A stretch of 64,000 bases of DNA from Flavobacterium sp. Root935 (GTDB lineage Bacteria > Bacteroidota > Bacteroidia > Flavobacteriales > Flavobacteriaceae): NCBI RefSeq assembly GCF_001429295.1, contig NZ_LMJL01000012.1, forward strand, positions 886,598-950,597, read 5' to 3'. Below, piece by piece: positions 17,211 to 26,049 of the stretch. The position numbers and the translations under genes were made by a program. Below the pieces are notes generated by a model that saw only the letters and a list, made by a program, of their open reading frames with translations, was not told the DNA's origin and did no database searches. The first letter of the stretch is position 1. Every line of letters starts with the position of its first letter.

Positions 17211-18137
17211 ATGGAATTCTATAAAGATTTAACTTATTATTCCAAACTTCATTTTGAAAATGCCTTAAACATTGGCTGGATCAATGAAACTAATACATTT
17301 ATAAAAGGAAAAACTCCAGACTTATTTCTTCAAAAATTAGAAGAATATATATTAGAACCATTTAATACAACTAGGGGATATTTAAAGTGTGATTTATGTA
17401 AATCTGATTCATTTAAAATTTCAATTTTAAATCAGGATATTAATTTAGGATTTTCTGAAATTAGAGTTATTAGTGAAGATGGCAAACAAAGATTTGCAGC
17501 TCCTGATATGATTTATCATTACATTAAAGATCATAACTATTCTCCTCCTATAGAGTTTATAGAAGCAGTAATAAATGGTCCAAAACCAAATTCTAAAAAA
17601 TATCAAAGATTTATTAAAAGATATAAGAAAGAATTTCTTTGGGGAGAAGACGAAGAGACTGTAAAAACTACTCTAGAAATTGAAAACAAAATACTATCAA
17701 ATAATATCACAGCAGAAAAAATACTAAGTAAAAATCCAAATTTTATAAACTTAGTCACAAAAAATGGATCATTATTGAATGTTGCTATAAAGGCAAAAAA
17801 TTTAAAATTAGCTCTGTTTTTATTAAAACAGAATCTAGATATTAATAAATTTAATGGTATTGAATTAACCTCAGCAATTGATGTTTTTGAGAACCATTTA
17901 ATAGAATTTTTAATATCAAAAGGCATTAAAATTGATTTAACAACATGGTCAAATCCTTTATTTAAAGCAATTAGTATTGGAAATATTGATGCTGTCGAAA
18001 TTTTAATCAAAAACGGAATTGATTATCAAATTGAATATTCAAATCCCTATGTCAAAAATATGAACGCCATTAAATTTGCTGCTTATTGTAAAAAAGACGA
18101 TATCGCAAACTTCTTAAAAAACATATCAGTCAAATAG
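17211..18137 (+). CDS. Unrecognised protein with C-terminal ankyrin-like repeats
   Basis: 308 residues, no signal peptide. The N-terminal ~145 residues form an unfamiliar domain with a CDLC pair (~60) and SEIRVISEDGKQRFAAPDMIYHYI. Residues ~165-305 contain ankyrin-like repeats (LNVAIKAKNLKLALFLLKQ, LFKAISIGNIDAVEILIKNG, MNAIKFAAYCKKDDIANFL). Composition is AT-rich relative to its neighbours. Ankyrin proteins of this kind often bind a partner protein or act as immunity-like inhibitors in Bacteroidota; that is only a suggestion. It is convergent with the threonine aldolase gene, 16 bp away. Confidence 0.7.
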   Translation: MEFYKDLTYYSKLHFENALNIGWINETNTFIKGKTPDLFLQKLEEYILEPFNTTRGYLKCDLCKSDSFKISILNQDINLGFSEIRVISEDGKQRFAAPDMIYHYIKDHNYSPPIEFIEAVINGPKPNSKKYQRFIKRYKKEFLWGEDEETVKTTLEIENKILSNNITAEKILSKNPNFINLVTKNGSLLNVAIKAKNLKLALFLLKQNLDINKFNGIELTSAIDVFENHLIEFLISKGIKIDLTTWSNPLFKAISIGNIDAVEILIKNGIDYQIEYSNPYVKNMNAIKFAAYCKKDDIANFLKNISVK

Positions 18138-18153
18138 AGTTTGCACCTTTCTC

Positions 18154-19173
18154 CTAAAACTTCGAAAGCGTTTCCAACACATAAGTATGCATTACTTCTT
18201 TGTAATCTAAATGCGTAACAATTCTAAGTTTATTATGTCCTAATGAACTTATTAATATATTTTTTTGTTTTAATTTTTCAATTAATAATTGATCGCTGTA
18301 ACCTTCGGCTAACGAAAAAATTAAAATATTAGTTTCTACAGGTTCAATAGATGCAATCCAAGGTTTAGTACTTAAGATTTTCGCAATTTCTTTAGCTCTG
18401 CGATGATCTTCTGCCAGTCTTTCGATATTATGAGCCAAAGCATATAATCCAGCTGCCGCTAAATAACCCACTTGACGCATTCCACCACCTAATATCTTTC
18501 TGATTCTCAACGCCCTATGAATATCAGCTTTACTACCCAATAAAACTGAACCTATCGGAGCGCCTAAACCTTTAGATAAACAAACTGAAATAGTGTCAAA
18601 AATAGCCCCAAATTCCCTAGGATTTTGTCTTTTGGCAACCAATGCATTCCAGATTCTGGCGCCGTCCATGTGAAATTTCAAATTATTGGCATCACAAACC
18701 TTTTTGATCTCTCTTAAATCTTCTAATTCGTAACAGGCTCCGCCTCCTTTATTCGTAGTGTTTTCAACACAAACCAAACTTGTTAACGGGCTATGATAAA
18801 ACTCAGGATCGTTTATTGCTGCTTTAACTTGTGCTGCTGTAATCATACCGCGGTTTCCATCCAATAAGCAACAAGAAACACCACTATTAAAAGACACACC
18901 TCCACCTTCATAATGGTAAACGTGCGCATATTTATCAGCAATTAACTGCTCTCCTGGTTGTGTATGCAGTTTAATAGCAGTTTGATTTGCCATAGTTCCA
19001 GACGGAAAGAAAAGTCCAGCTTCCATACCAAAAAATTCTGCAGTTCTATTTTCCAATTCAATCACCGTAGGGTCCTGTTTGTATACATCATCGCCAACAT
19101 GAGCGTTAAACATATACTGCAGCATTTCATAAGTAGGCTTTGTTATGGTATCGCTGATTAAATTTATTTCCAT
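18154..19173 (-). CDS. ltaE: Low-specificity L-threonine aldolase (PLP-dependent, GntG type)
   Basis: 339 residues, fold-type I PLP enzyme. It starts INLISDTITKPTYEMLQYM, typical of the family. GVSFNSGV and MDGARIWNA hold the substrate and PLP-binding aspartate region; the PLP lysine lies in SVCLSKGLGAPIGS; the R-K-I-L-G-G-G-M-R-Q-V-G motif follows. It cleaves threonine/allothreonine to glycine and acetaldehyde and can connect glycine and threonine pools. Single gene, divergent from prfB. Confidence 0.92.
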   Translation of the reverse strand: MEINLISDTITKPTYEMLQYMFNAHVGDDVYKQDPTVIELENRTAEFFGMEAGLFFPSGTMANQTAIKLHTQPGEQLIADKYAHVYHYEGGGVSFNSGVSCCLLDGNRGMITAAQVKAAINDPEFYHSPLTSLVCVENTTNKGGGACYELEDLREIKKVCDANNLKFHMDGARIWNALVAKRQNPREFGAIFDTISVCLSKGLGAPIGSVLLGSKADIHRALRIRKILGGGMRQVGYLAAAGLYALAHNIERLAEDHRRAKEIAKILSTKPWIASIEPVETNILIFSLAEGYSDQLLIEKLKQKNILISSLGHNKLRIVTHLDYKEVMHTYVLETLSKF

Positions 19174-19324
19174 ATTCTAAAAACTATATCTTATTTTTGT
19201 ATGCAAAATTACGTATTACAAATAGTTATTCTGAGCAAGTTTCAGTAAAATTTAACTTGCTAGTTTCTATAGACCAAATTAACGTAATAATTCTAAAAAA
19301 CATATAAAACCAATTAATTAATTT

Positions 19325-20423
19325 ATGACAACAGCCGAACAAGTAAAAGGTATTGTGGAGCGCCTTGGTGCGTTGAGGAGGTATCTTTGACGTTGATGCC
19401 AAACTAATCGAAATTGCAAACGAAGAAGAAAAAACTTTTGCACCAGATTTCTGGAACAACCCGAAGGAAGCCGAAAACATTGTAAAAAATCTTCGAAACA
19501 AGAAAAAATGGATTGAAGATTATGACAAAGCCGTATCGCTTACAGATGAATTACAGCTGGCTTATGATTTTTATAAAGAAGGCGAACTTTCTGTCGAAGA
19601 ATTAGATGAACAATACAATACTGCACAATCGCATATTGAAAACATCGAATTTAAAAATATGCTTTCTGATGAAGGTGACAGCTTAAGTGCTGTAGTACAA
19701 ATTACTGCAGGAGCCGGCGGAACTGAAAGCTGTGACTGGGCAGGAATGCTGATGCGTATGTACATGATGTGGGGAGAAAGTTATGGTTACAAAATAAAAG
19801 AACTTAACTTTCAAGAAGGTGATGTTGCTGGAATTAAAACAGTAACGTTAGAATTTGAGGGAGATTATTCTTTTGGGTATCTAAAAGGCGAAAATGGTGT
19901 TCACCGATTGGTTCGAATTTCTCCTTTTGACAGTAACGCTAAACGTCACACTTCATTTGTATCTGTATATGTTTATCCGCTTGTTGATGATAGTATCGAA
20001 ATTGACATTAATCCTGCCGATATTGAAATCACAACTTCTCGCTCAAGTGGTGCTGGAGGACAGAACGTAAATAAGGTGGAAACGAAAGTTCAATTGGTTC
20101 ACAAACCAACTGGAATTCAGATTCAGTGTTCTGAAACGAGATCTCAACAAGATAACAGACAGCGTGCTATGCAGATGCTTCGTTCTCAATTGTATGAAAT
20201 CGAATTGAAGAAACAACAAGCACAGCGTGCCGATATCGAAGCTGGAAAAATGAAAATTGAATGGGGCTCACAGATTCGTAACTACGTTATGCAGCCTTAT
20301 AAATTAGTAAAAGACGTTCGTACTGGTTACGAAACCAGCGATGTTGACGGTGTAATGAACGGAAATATTGATGCATTTCTTAAAGCCTATCTAATGATGA
20401 TGGGACAGAAAGAGGAAGAGTAA
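19325..20423 (+). CDS. prfB: Peptide chain release factor 2, with programmed +1 frameshift
   Basis: Two frames make one 365-residue protein: codons 1-21 (19325-19387) end at an in-frame TGA (19388-19390), and translation continues in the +1 frame from 19389. The site is AGGAGG-TAT-CTT-TGA-C, almost identical to the E. coli prfB recoding site. RF2 itself ends translation at this TGA, so low RF2 favours the shift (autoregulation). The downstream part has the codon-recognition tripeptide SPF (RISPFDSN) and the GGQ hydrolysis motif in SSGAGGQNVNKVE. Without the shift the product is only a 21-residue peptide; this is not a pseudogene. No adjacent operon partner. Confidence 0.96.
19376..19391 (+). 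promoter_or_regulatory. prfB +1 frameshift element
   Basis: AGGAGG (19376-19381) acts as an internal Shine-Dalgarno, three bases before CTT-TGA-C (19385-19391). Spacing equals that of the classical recoding site. Confidence 0.95.
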
Positions 20424-20443
20424 AGTTTTTCAGTCGCAGTAAA

Positions 20444-20513
20444 CTTGAAACTTGAAACCTGAAACTTGAAACCTGAAACTTGAAACCTGAAACCTGAAAC
20501 TTTAAACGTGAAA
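20444..20513. repeat. Ten tandem 7-bp units CYTGAAA
   Basis: Ten consecutive heptamers, mostly cttgaaa alternating with cctgaaa; the last two are ctttaaa and cgtgaaa. They run from 20 bp after the prfB stop to 15 bp before the msrB ATG, so the array forms the msrB leader. It may vary in copy number by slippage. Confidence 0.9.
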
Positions 20514-20528
20514 CTAAAAAAACAAATT

Positions 20529-20975
20529 ATGATAAAATGGGCAGATGTAATTCATTTTACAAATAAAGGAAATCCAACTCCTGATAAAAGAGTTGAGAAA
20601 ACGGAGGAAGAATGGAAACAAATTTTAACTCCAGAAGAATTTCAGGTGACACGTTTAAAAGGAACCGAAAGATCTTTTAGTTCTGAATTATGCAGTTTGT
20701 TTGATCCTGGAATTTACGAGTGCAAATGCTGTGGAACGGTTCTTTTTGATGCCAGCGAAAAATTCGAATCTGGAACAGGATGGCCTTCTTTTACACAGCC
20801 TGTAAAAGAAAGCGTCGTTGGTTACCACGCCGATAAATCATACGGAATGATTCGTGTTGAAGTGAGATGTAATGTATGTGATGCGCATTTAGGACACGTT
20901 TTTCCAGACGGACCGCCTCCAAGTGGTTTACGATACTGCATTAATGCCGTTTCACTATCAAAAATCAAAGAATAA
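20529..20975 (+). CDS. msrB: Peptide-methionine (R)-S-oxide reductase
   Basis: 148 residues from ATG 20529; a GTG at 20508 inside the repeat array is less likely. Zinc is held by two CxxC pairs (Cys65/68 and Cys114/117). The catalytic Cys137 lies in RYCINAVSL, and the resolving cysteine is probably Cys55 (SELCSLFD). SGTGWPSF is the family hallmark. It repairs methionine-R-sulfoxide in proteins using thioredoxin. No signal peptide, so cytoplasmic. The leader consists of tandem heptamers and the gene is closed by a strong terminator. Confidence 0.95.
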   Translation: MIKWADVIHFTNKGNPTPDKRVEKTEEEWKQILTPEEFQVTRLKGTERSFSSELCSLFDPGIYECKCCGTVLFDASEKFESGTGWPSFTQPVKESVVGYHADKSYGMIRVEVRCNVCDAHLGHVFPDGPPPSGLRYCINAVSLSKIKE

Positions 20976-20980
20976 ATTAC

Positions 20981-21020
20981 AAAAGCGATTCCTTTTTAGA
21001 GTGAATCGCTTTTTTTTAAT
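20981..21020 (+). terminator. Terminator after msrB
   Basis: Perfect 11-bp stem AAAAGCGATTC / GAATCGCTTTT with an 11-nt loop and a run of eight T. Confidence 0.92.
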
Positions 21021-21305
21021 CATCACTCAGTTAAACAATTAACAGATCAAATGTAAGTGAGTACTTATCAATTAAATATTTTTTTTCTGAATAGGCTATT
21101 TATGATCAATTCAATCTAAAAACATAGCTACAGTTTACTTAAACATTAAAAAACATTCAGTAATTTAATAGTTAAAATGTTAATTTTGTAATATTTAGAC
21201 TTCTATTTTAAATATTTATTAAGAAACTTAAAAATTTTATTAGGTAATTAAAATGTAATTCAGTTTATTTGGCAAAAATTAATCCCCTAGTCTATTAAAC
21301 TGTCA
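21021..21305. other. AT-rich leader region upstream of lpxD
   Basis: About 285 very AT-rich bases with no coding frame, RNA or repeat that I can support; presumably holds the lpxD promoter, but no clear TTTG/TAnnTTTG pair stands out. Confidence 0.4.
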
Positions 21306-22304
21306 ATGAGATCGTATTCAATTCAAGAAATTAATGAAGTAATTAATGGCGTAATTTACGGCACTACTTCACAAAGCATAACCGCAACAGAACAATTAGA
21401 AAAAGCTACAACTTCAGAAATTTCTTTTATAGGAAATAAAAAATACGAAAAATACTGGTCGACATCAAATGCATCAATTGCGGTAGTTAATGAAGACATT
21501 TCGATCGAACCTGGTGAAAATCGCGCTTTTATTAAAGTAAAAAATGCCGATTTGGCCATGTCACAAATTCTTGCCCTTTTTGCCCCTCCCACTCCTATTT
21601 TCCATAACAATATTCACAGAACTGCGACTATTGACGAAACAGCTATAATTGGAGAAGGCGCTAAAATTGGTGCCGGATGTTATATTGGCCCAAAAGTAGA
21701 AATTGGTGCCCATGCAACTATTTATCCAAATGTGACTATTTTGGACGAATGTACTGTCGGAAAAAACACCATTATTTGGTCTGGAACAGTTGTACGTGAA
21801 CGCTGCCATATAGGAAGCGACTGTATCATTCATCCAAATGCAACAATTGGCGCAGATGGTTTTGGATTTCGTCCTTGTACTGAAAAAGGTTTAGTGAAAA
21901 TTCCACAAATTGGAAATGTTATTATTGGCAACGGAGTTGAAATTGGAGCAAATTCTTGCGTTGACCGCGGTAAATTTAGTTCTACAGTTCTGGGAGATGG
22001 CTGCAAAATTGATAATTTAGTGCAGATTGGACATAACAGCAAGTTAGGTAAGTTCTGTATAATGGCAGGAAACAGCGGTTTGGCGGGTTCTGTAACTTTA
22101 GGAAATGGCGTTATTATTGGCGGAAGCGCTTCCATAAAAGACCACACAACTATTGGAGACGGAGCTATCGTTGGTGCTGGATCTGGCGTTATAGGTGATG
22201 TCCCAGCAGGAAAAACAATGCTTGGTTATCCAGCTGTTGAAGCGCGTGATGCTTTAAAACAATGGGCAACACTAAAGAGAATGGCTTGTGCTATTAAAAA
22301 ATAA
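21306..22304 (+). CDS. lpxD: UDP-3-O-acylglucosamine N-acyltransferase
   Basis: 332 residues. N-terminal uridine-binding domain (~1-100) followed by a left-handed beta helix of hexapeptide repeats (IGEGAKIGAGCYIGPK, VEIGANSCVDRG) and a C-terminal helix. The catalytic His243 sits in LVQIGHNSKLG, as in E. coli LpxD. It adds the N-linked 3-hydroxyacyl chain from acyl-ACP to the lipid A precursor in the cytoplasm. It stands apart from other lpx genes here, so it may be a second lpxD copy, which some Flavobacterium genomes have; the sequence alone cannot show this. Confidence 0.92.
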   Translation: MRSYSIQEINEVINGVIYGTTSQSITATEQLEKATTSEISFIGNKKYEKYWSTSNASIAVVNEDISIEPGENRAFIKVKNADLAMSQILALFAPPTPIFHNNIHRTATIDETAIIGEGAKIGAGCYIGPKVEIGAHATIYPNVTILDECTVGKNTIIWSGTVVRERCHIGSDCIIHPNATIGADGFGFRPCTEKGLVKIPQIGNVIIGNGVEIGANSCVDRGKFSSTVLGDGCKIDNLVQIGHNSKLGKFCIMAGNSGLAGSVTLGNGVIIGGSASIKDHTTIGDGAIVGAGSGVIGDVPAGKTMLGYPAVEARDALKQWATLKRMACAIKK

Positions 22305-22323
22305 ATTAAACATTACATATATA

Positions 22324-22353
22324 AAAAAACATCCGCTATAACGGATGTTTTTT
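22324..22353 (+). terminator. Terminator after lpxD
   Basis: Perfect 12-bp stem AAAAAACATCCG / CGGATGTTTTTT with a 6-nt loop. Confidence 0.92.
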
Positions 22354-22409
22354 CATTTTATAAAGCTTCAAATTTAAAATCTATATTTTTGAATTAATCT
22401 TAAAAGAAA

Positions 22410-22565
22410 AATTTACCACGGAGAATGCAAAGTTTTTTAATACTTAGGTATAATATAAACACAAAGTCCACAAAGCTTTGCGGGCTTAGATAGTGTAAAA
22501 CAACTCAAATCTTAGTGAACTCTGCGAAAACCTTTGTCCCCTCTGCGTTAAAATATTTTACGACT
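22410..22565. repeat. Degenerate intergenic repeat (ACAAAG / CTCTGCG type)
   Basis: Within the ~420-base gap after lpxD lies a stretch with CACGGAGAATGCAAAG, ACAAAGTCCACAAAG, GTGAACTCTGCGAAAACC and TTTGTCCCCTCTGCG. The two ends are roughly complementary, so it could fold as a long imperfect hairpin. Elements of this wording recur between genes in flavobacteria (recalled, not searched). No coding frame. Confidence 0.5.
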
Positions 22566-22672
22566 ATGCTGCTTTTAATTTTTCTATATAACATTTAGAG
22601 TTAATCTTTACTTGTATGCGAAATGAAAGTTAAATGCCCTTTCTTAATTCATAAAGCAACCCTTTTATTTCA

Positions 22673-22714
22673 ATTGATTTTGTAAATTAGCCAACACTAT
22701 TTTACAAAATCAAT
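22673..22714. promoter_or_regulatory. 14-bp perfect inverted repeat upstream of the carboxylase gene
   Basis: Arms ATTGATTTTGTAAA (22673-22686) and TTTACAAAATCAAT (22701-22714) are exact reverse complements separated by 14 bp, ending 8 bases before the ATG at 22723. It could be an operator for a dimeric regulator or a leader hairpin covering the start region. There is no T-run, so it is not a normal terminator. Confidence 0.6.
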
Positions 22715-22722
22715 ACAATATT

Positions 22723-24351
22723 ATGGATTTAAACTTCAATAAAAACGAAGATCACAATAAACTGCTCCTTTCTGAATTAAAACAAAAATTTGCCAAAGTA
22801 AAATTAGGCGGAGGCGAAAAAAGAATCGAAAAATTGCATTCTGAAGGCAAAATGACAGCCCGTGAAAGGATTGCATATTTATTGGATGAAAATGCAAAAA
22901 GTATTGAAATTGGCGGTTTTGCAGGCGAAGGAATGTATGCAGAACATGGCGGATGCCCTTCGGGAGGCGTTGTCGTAAAAATTGGATACATCAAAGGAAA
23001 ACAATGTATTGTGGTTGCCAATGATGCGACAGTAAAAGCTGGAGCATGGTTTCCGATTACAGGAAAGAAAAACCTACGCGCACAGGAAATTGCAATGGAA
23101 AACAGACTTCCTATTATTTATTTGGTAGACAGCGCGGGCGTTTATCTTCCAATGCAGGATGAAATTTTTCCAGATAAAGAACACTTCGGCCGCATTTTTA
23201 GAAATAATGCTCAAATGAGCAGTATGGGTATCACGCAGATTGCCGCCGTAATGGGAAGCTGTGTTGCGGGAGGTGCCTATCTTCCTATCATGAGCGATGA
23301 GGCATTAATTGTAGATAAAACCGGAAGTATTTTCCTTGCCGGAAGTTATTTGGTAAAAGCGGCAATTGGAGAAACTATTGACAACGAGACTTTAGGCGGA
23401 GCGACAACGCATTGTGAAATTTCTGGAGTAACCGATTATAAGGCTAAAGACGACAAAGATGCTTTAGATAAAATCAAAAATATAGTAGACAAAATTGGTG
23501 ATTATGATAAAGCTGGTTTCAGCCGAATTAAAGCTGAAAAACCTGCTTTAGATCCAAACGAAATCTACGGAATCCTTCCGAAAGCAAGATCTGAACAATA
23601 TGATATGATGGAAATTATCAAACGTTTAGTTGATAATTCAGAATTTGAAGCGTATAAAGATGGCTACGGTCAATCGCTTATTACAGGCTACGCCAGAATA
23701 GACGGCTGGGCGGTTGGTATCGTTGCTAACCAGCGAAAAGTGGTAAAAACCAAAAAAGGAGAAATGCAGTTTGGCGGTGTTATATATTCTGACAGTGCCG
23801 ATAAAGCTACTCGTTTTATTGCCAATTGCAACCAGAAAAAAATTCCATTGGTGTTTTTACAAGATGTAACAGGTTTTATGGTCGGTTCTAAATCAGAGCA
23901 TGGCGGCATTATAAAAGACGGCGCCAAGATGGTAAACGCCGTAAGTAATTCTGTCGTTCCTAAATTTACAGTTATTGTCGGAAATTCTTATGGCGCAGGA
24001 AATTATGCCATGTGCGGAAAAGCGTATGATCCTCGATTAATATTTGCCTGGCCAAGTGCAGAACTTGCCGTTATGGGCGGAACACAAGCGGCAAAAGTAT
24101 TGGCACAAATTGAAGCTTCTTCGCTAAAAGCAAAAGGAGAATTGGTAGACGAACAAAAAGAAACAGAATTATTCAATAAAATAAAAGCACGCTACGACGA
24201 GCAAACTTCGCCTTACTATGCAGCAGCAAGACTTTGGACAGATGCCATAATTGATCCTTTAGAAACTCGTAATTGGATTTCTTTAGGTATCGAAGCAGCA
24301 AACCATGCCCCTATTCAAAAACCATTTAATTTGGGTGTAATTCAGGTGTAG
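22723..24351 (+). CDS. Acyl-CoA carboxylase, carboxyltransferase (beta) subunit
   Basis: 542 residues, both crotonase-like carboxyltransferase halves present: the N half with TARERIAYLLDE and GAYLPIMSDEA, the C half with FLQDVTGFMVGSKSEHGGIIKDGAKM and AVMGGTQAAKVL. It moves CO2 from biotin to an acyl-CoA; the wording around AHGG/GCPSGG and the length are closest to methylcrotonyl-CoA (leucine degradation) or related carboxylases, but propionyl-CoA cannot be excluded. The biotin carboxylase partner is not next to it. Probably controlled through the inverted repeat just before its start. Confidence 0.88.
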   Translation: MDLNFNKNEDHNKLLLSELKQKFAKVKLGGGEKRIEKLHSEGKMTARERIAYLLDENAKSIEIGGFAGEGMYAEHGGCPSGGVVVKIGYIKGKQCIVVANDATVKAGAWFPITGKKNLRAQEIAMENRLPIIYLVDSAGVYLPMQDEIFPDKEHFGRIFRNNAQMSSMGITQIAAVMGSCVAGGAYLPIMSDEALIVDKTGSIFLAGSYLVKAAIGETIDNETLGGATTHCEISGVTDYKAKDDKDALDKIKNIVDKIGDYDKAGFSRIKAEKPALDPNEIYGILPKARSEQYDMMEIIKRLVDNSEFEAYKDGYGQSLITGYARIDGWAVGIVANQRKVVKTKKGEMQFGGVIYSDSADKATRFIANCNQKKIPLVFLQDVTGFMVGSKSEHGGIIKDGAKMVNAVSNSVVPKFTVIVGNSYGAGNYAMCGKAYDPRLIFAWPSAELAVMGGTQAAKVLAQIEASSLKAKGELVDEQKETELFNKIKARYDEQTSPYYAAARLWTDAIIDPLETRNWISLGIEAANHAPIQKPFNLGVIQV

Positions 24352-24472
24352 TAATTTAAGAATTCTCAAAACACGTTAAAAAAATAGTAAAAAACTCAAT
24401 TTCAAGCTGTTAAAAATAAATATCATACTAAAATTTAGTAACTTAGTATATAATTTTTAATCACACAGCATC

Positions 24473-24895
24473 ATGGAAAATGTAAAAAGTTTAAATAAAT
24501 GGGCGAATTCGCACACTTATTTACCAGTTGATTTAGTACGTATTGTTTTGGGTGGATTTTTATTTATGAAAGGTGTATCATTTGTCACCAATATTCAATA
24601 CCTGCATGATTTAATTTCCCCGATAGATAAATTTGGCGGAGGTATGTTTATGCTGCATTACATTGCTCCTGCACATATGATTGGCGGTATCATGATTATT
24701 TTTGGATTACTAACGCGTTGGGCAATTGCAGCTCAATTACCAATATTATTTGGTGCAGTTCTCATCAATTTCATGGGACAAATGCACTCTGAAAGTTTAA
24801 TTTTAGCTGTTGTCGTTTTATTAATCTGCATCTTCTTCTTATTTTACGGAAGCGGCAAACATTCTGCAGATTATTATTTTAAAATGCAGCAATAA
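24473..24895 (+). CDS. DoxX-family inner-membrane protein
   Basis: 140 residues with four predicted membrane helices (~20-40, 60-85, 88-105, 110-130). VRIVLGGFLFMKGV and the later HMIGGIMIIFGLLTRWA pattern are typical of DoxX/DoxD-like proteins, some linked to quinone or thiosulfate redox chemistry or to respiratory stress. The specific role is unknown. Single gene closed by a hairpin; it precedes the respiratory block. Confidence 0.8.
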   Translation: MENVKSLNKWANSHTYLPVDLVRIVLGGFLFMKGVSFVTNIQYLHDLISPIDKFGGGMFMLHYIAPAHMIGGIMIIFGLLTRWAIAAQLPILFGAVLINFMGQMHSESLILAVVVLLICIFFLFYGSGKHSADYYFKMQQ

Positions 24896-24899
24896 CTTA

Positions 24900-24940
24900 A
24901 ATCCTCAGCTTTTTACAGAAAAAGGTTGAGGATTAGTTTT
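24900..24940 (+). terminator. Terminator after the DoxX gene
   Basis: Stem AATCCTCA / TGAGGATT extended by an inner TTTTT/AAAAA pairing, then a short T stretch. Confidence 0.7.
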
Positions 24941-25000
24941 GAGTGTTAATTAATTCTATAAAATTTCTTTAATTGTGTTTTATGACTTAAATTCGCCGAC

Positions 25001-25348
25001 ATGAATTGGATTCGTAAAACCGTTATTTGTATTGCACTTTTGATTGCAGGTTTGTTTGCTTATCAGGCGGACACAGCTTCTGTGCATATAATTGAAACGC
25101 AAAAAACAGATTCAAATTTCTGCAAAGACATCACAGATTCTTCTGCATTTATTCAGCCTCAGGGAAGTTATCAGTTTGCAGCAAACATCAAAACAAATCC
25201 TTCTGGAATTCTAAAATGTTTTGAGTCTCTATTACCGCTTATCCCACAGCATCAAACTGTTACAAATACTACCGTATATACTAAAATTTTTACAACTCAA
25301 AGTAAAAAAGTCTTAGTTATACTCTATGCTTTCCATTTTTTCTGGTAA
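25001..25348 (+). CDS. Unrecognised small secreted or membrane protein
   Basis: 115 residues. An N-terminal hydrophobic segment (~5-22) looks like a signal peptide or anchor (KTVICIALLIAGLFAYQ). The middle is polar, with Cys at ~42 and ~74, and the C-terminus is hydrophobic again (KVLVILYAFHFFW), so it may span the membrane twice. No family recognised. It lies between the DoxX gene and another unknown membrane-anchored protein, ahead of hemN. Confidence 0.5.
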   Translation: MNWIRKTVICIALLIAGLFAYQADTASVHIIETQKTDSNFCKDITDSSAFIQPQGSYQFAANIKTNPSGILKCFESLLPLIPQHQTVTNTTVYTKIFTTQSKKVLVILYAFHFFW

Positions 25349-25452
25349 ATAAATACTTGATTTCACCTGAAGATTTATTCTTCAATTACAACTAGACCGT
25401 TTTCTATTTGAAAACTGTTTTGTACATCATTTATTTATTTCATTAAAACATT

Positions 25453-25929
25453 ATGGAAACTACTACAACAATAATGGGTATTGTGATTTTAATTATTGTC
25501 GCAATTCCAGTATATTTTTCTGCCCGCACAAGTGCTGCGAGTAAATCAAGAATTTTGAATATTAAAAAGCGTTTTAATCCATCAAATCCGGAAAGTTTTG
25601 ATTTGACAGAATCGATCAACAATAAAACATTAACGCTGGATCAAAAAAACAACAAATTCATTCTAATGAATTTCAATCCGAATCAGCAAGAATCAACTTT
25701 TGTCGATTTAAACACAATTGCTTCCTGCAAGCTGGTTCCAACAACAGATGGAAATTCAGACACCATTATTAAAATTGATTTTGAATTTCAAGATAAAGAA
25801 ACATCCAAAAAAATAATAATTCCATTCTATGATTTTGATGATGACCGCATCAAACAGATAAGCGTTTATCAAGATCATCAGTTTGCAAAAAAATGGCATA
25901 AAATCATCCAAGATTCTATTTCACGTTAG
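25453..25929 (+). CDS. Unrecognised membrane-anchored protein
   Basis: 158 residues. One N-terminal membrane helix (~7-25, MGIVILIIVAIPVYF) followed by a soluble domain with alternating strands (LTLDQKNNKFILMNF, IIKIDFEFQDKE). It is likely inner-membrane-bound with the soluble part in the cytoplasm. No family recognised. It precedes hemN on the same strand with a gap of 120 bp that contains the hemN regulatory site, so it is probably a separate unit. Confidence 0.6.
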   Translation: METTTTIMGIVILIIVAIPVYFSARTSAASKSRILNIKKRFNPSNPESFDLTESINNKTLTLDQKNNKFILMNFNPNQQESTFVDLNTIASCKLVPTTDGNSDTIIKIDFEFQDKETSKKIIIPFYDFDDDRIKQISVYQDHQFAKKWHKIIQDSISR

Positions 25930-25984
25930 TTATTTAATTCAGTAAAGAGGCTCAAATTTTGAGTCTCTTTTTTTTGTTTGTTAC

Positions 25985-25998
25985 ATGATATTTGTCAT
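25985..25998. promoter_or_regulatory. Fnr-type binding site upstream of hemN
   Basis: ATGATATTTGTCAT matches 12 of 14 bases of the perfect palindrome found twice in the cco region. Its centre lies exactly 33 bp before the centre of the -7 element at 26021-26028. Confidence 0.7.
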
Positions 25999-26020
25999 TT
26001 TATGTCTATCAGTGATGTTT

Positions 26021-26028
26021 TAATTTTG
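26021..26028 (+). promoter_or_regulatory. -7 promoter element of hemN
   Basis: TAATTTTG matches TAnnTTTG and ends 21 bases before the hemN ATG. There is no -33 box at the normal place, as expected if an activator replaces it. Confidence 0.6.
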
Positions 26029-26049
26029 ATGTAAACTAAATCCGTCATT

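Noticed and set aside
19659..20423. Separate short prfB starting at an internal ATG
   Set aside because: The upstream part belongs to the same protein through the programmed frameshift, giving the normal 365-residue RF2.
20444..20513. CRISPR-like array
   Set aside because: Units are 7 bp with no spacers; it is a simple tandem repeat.
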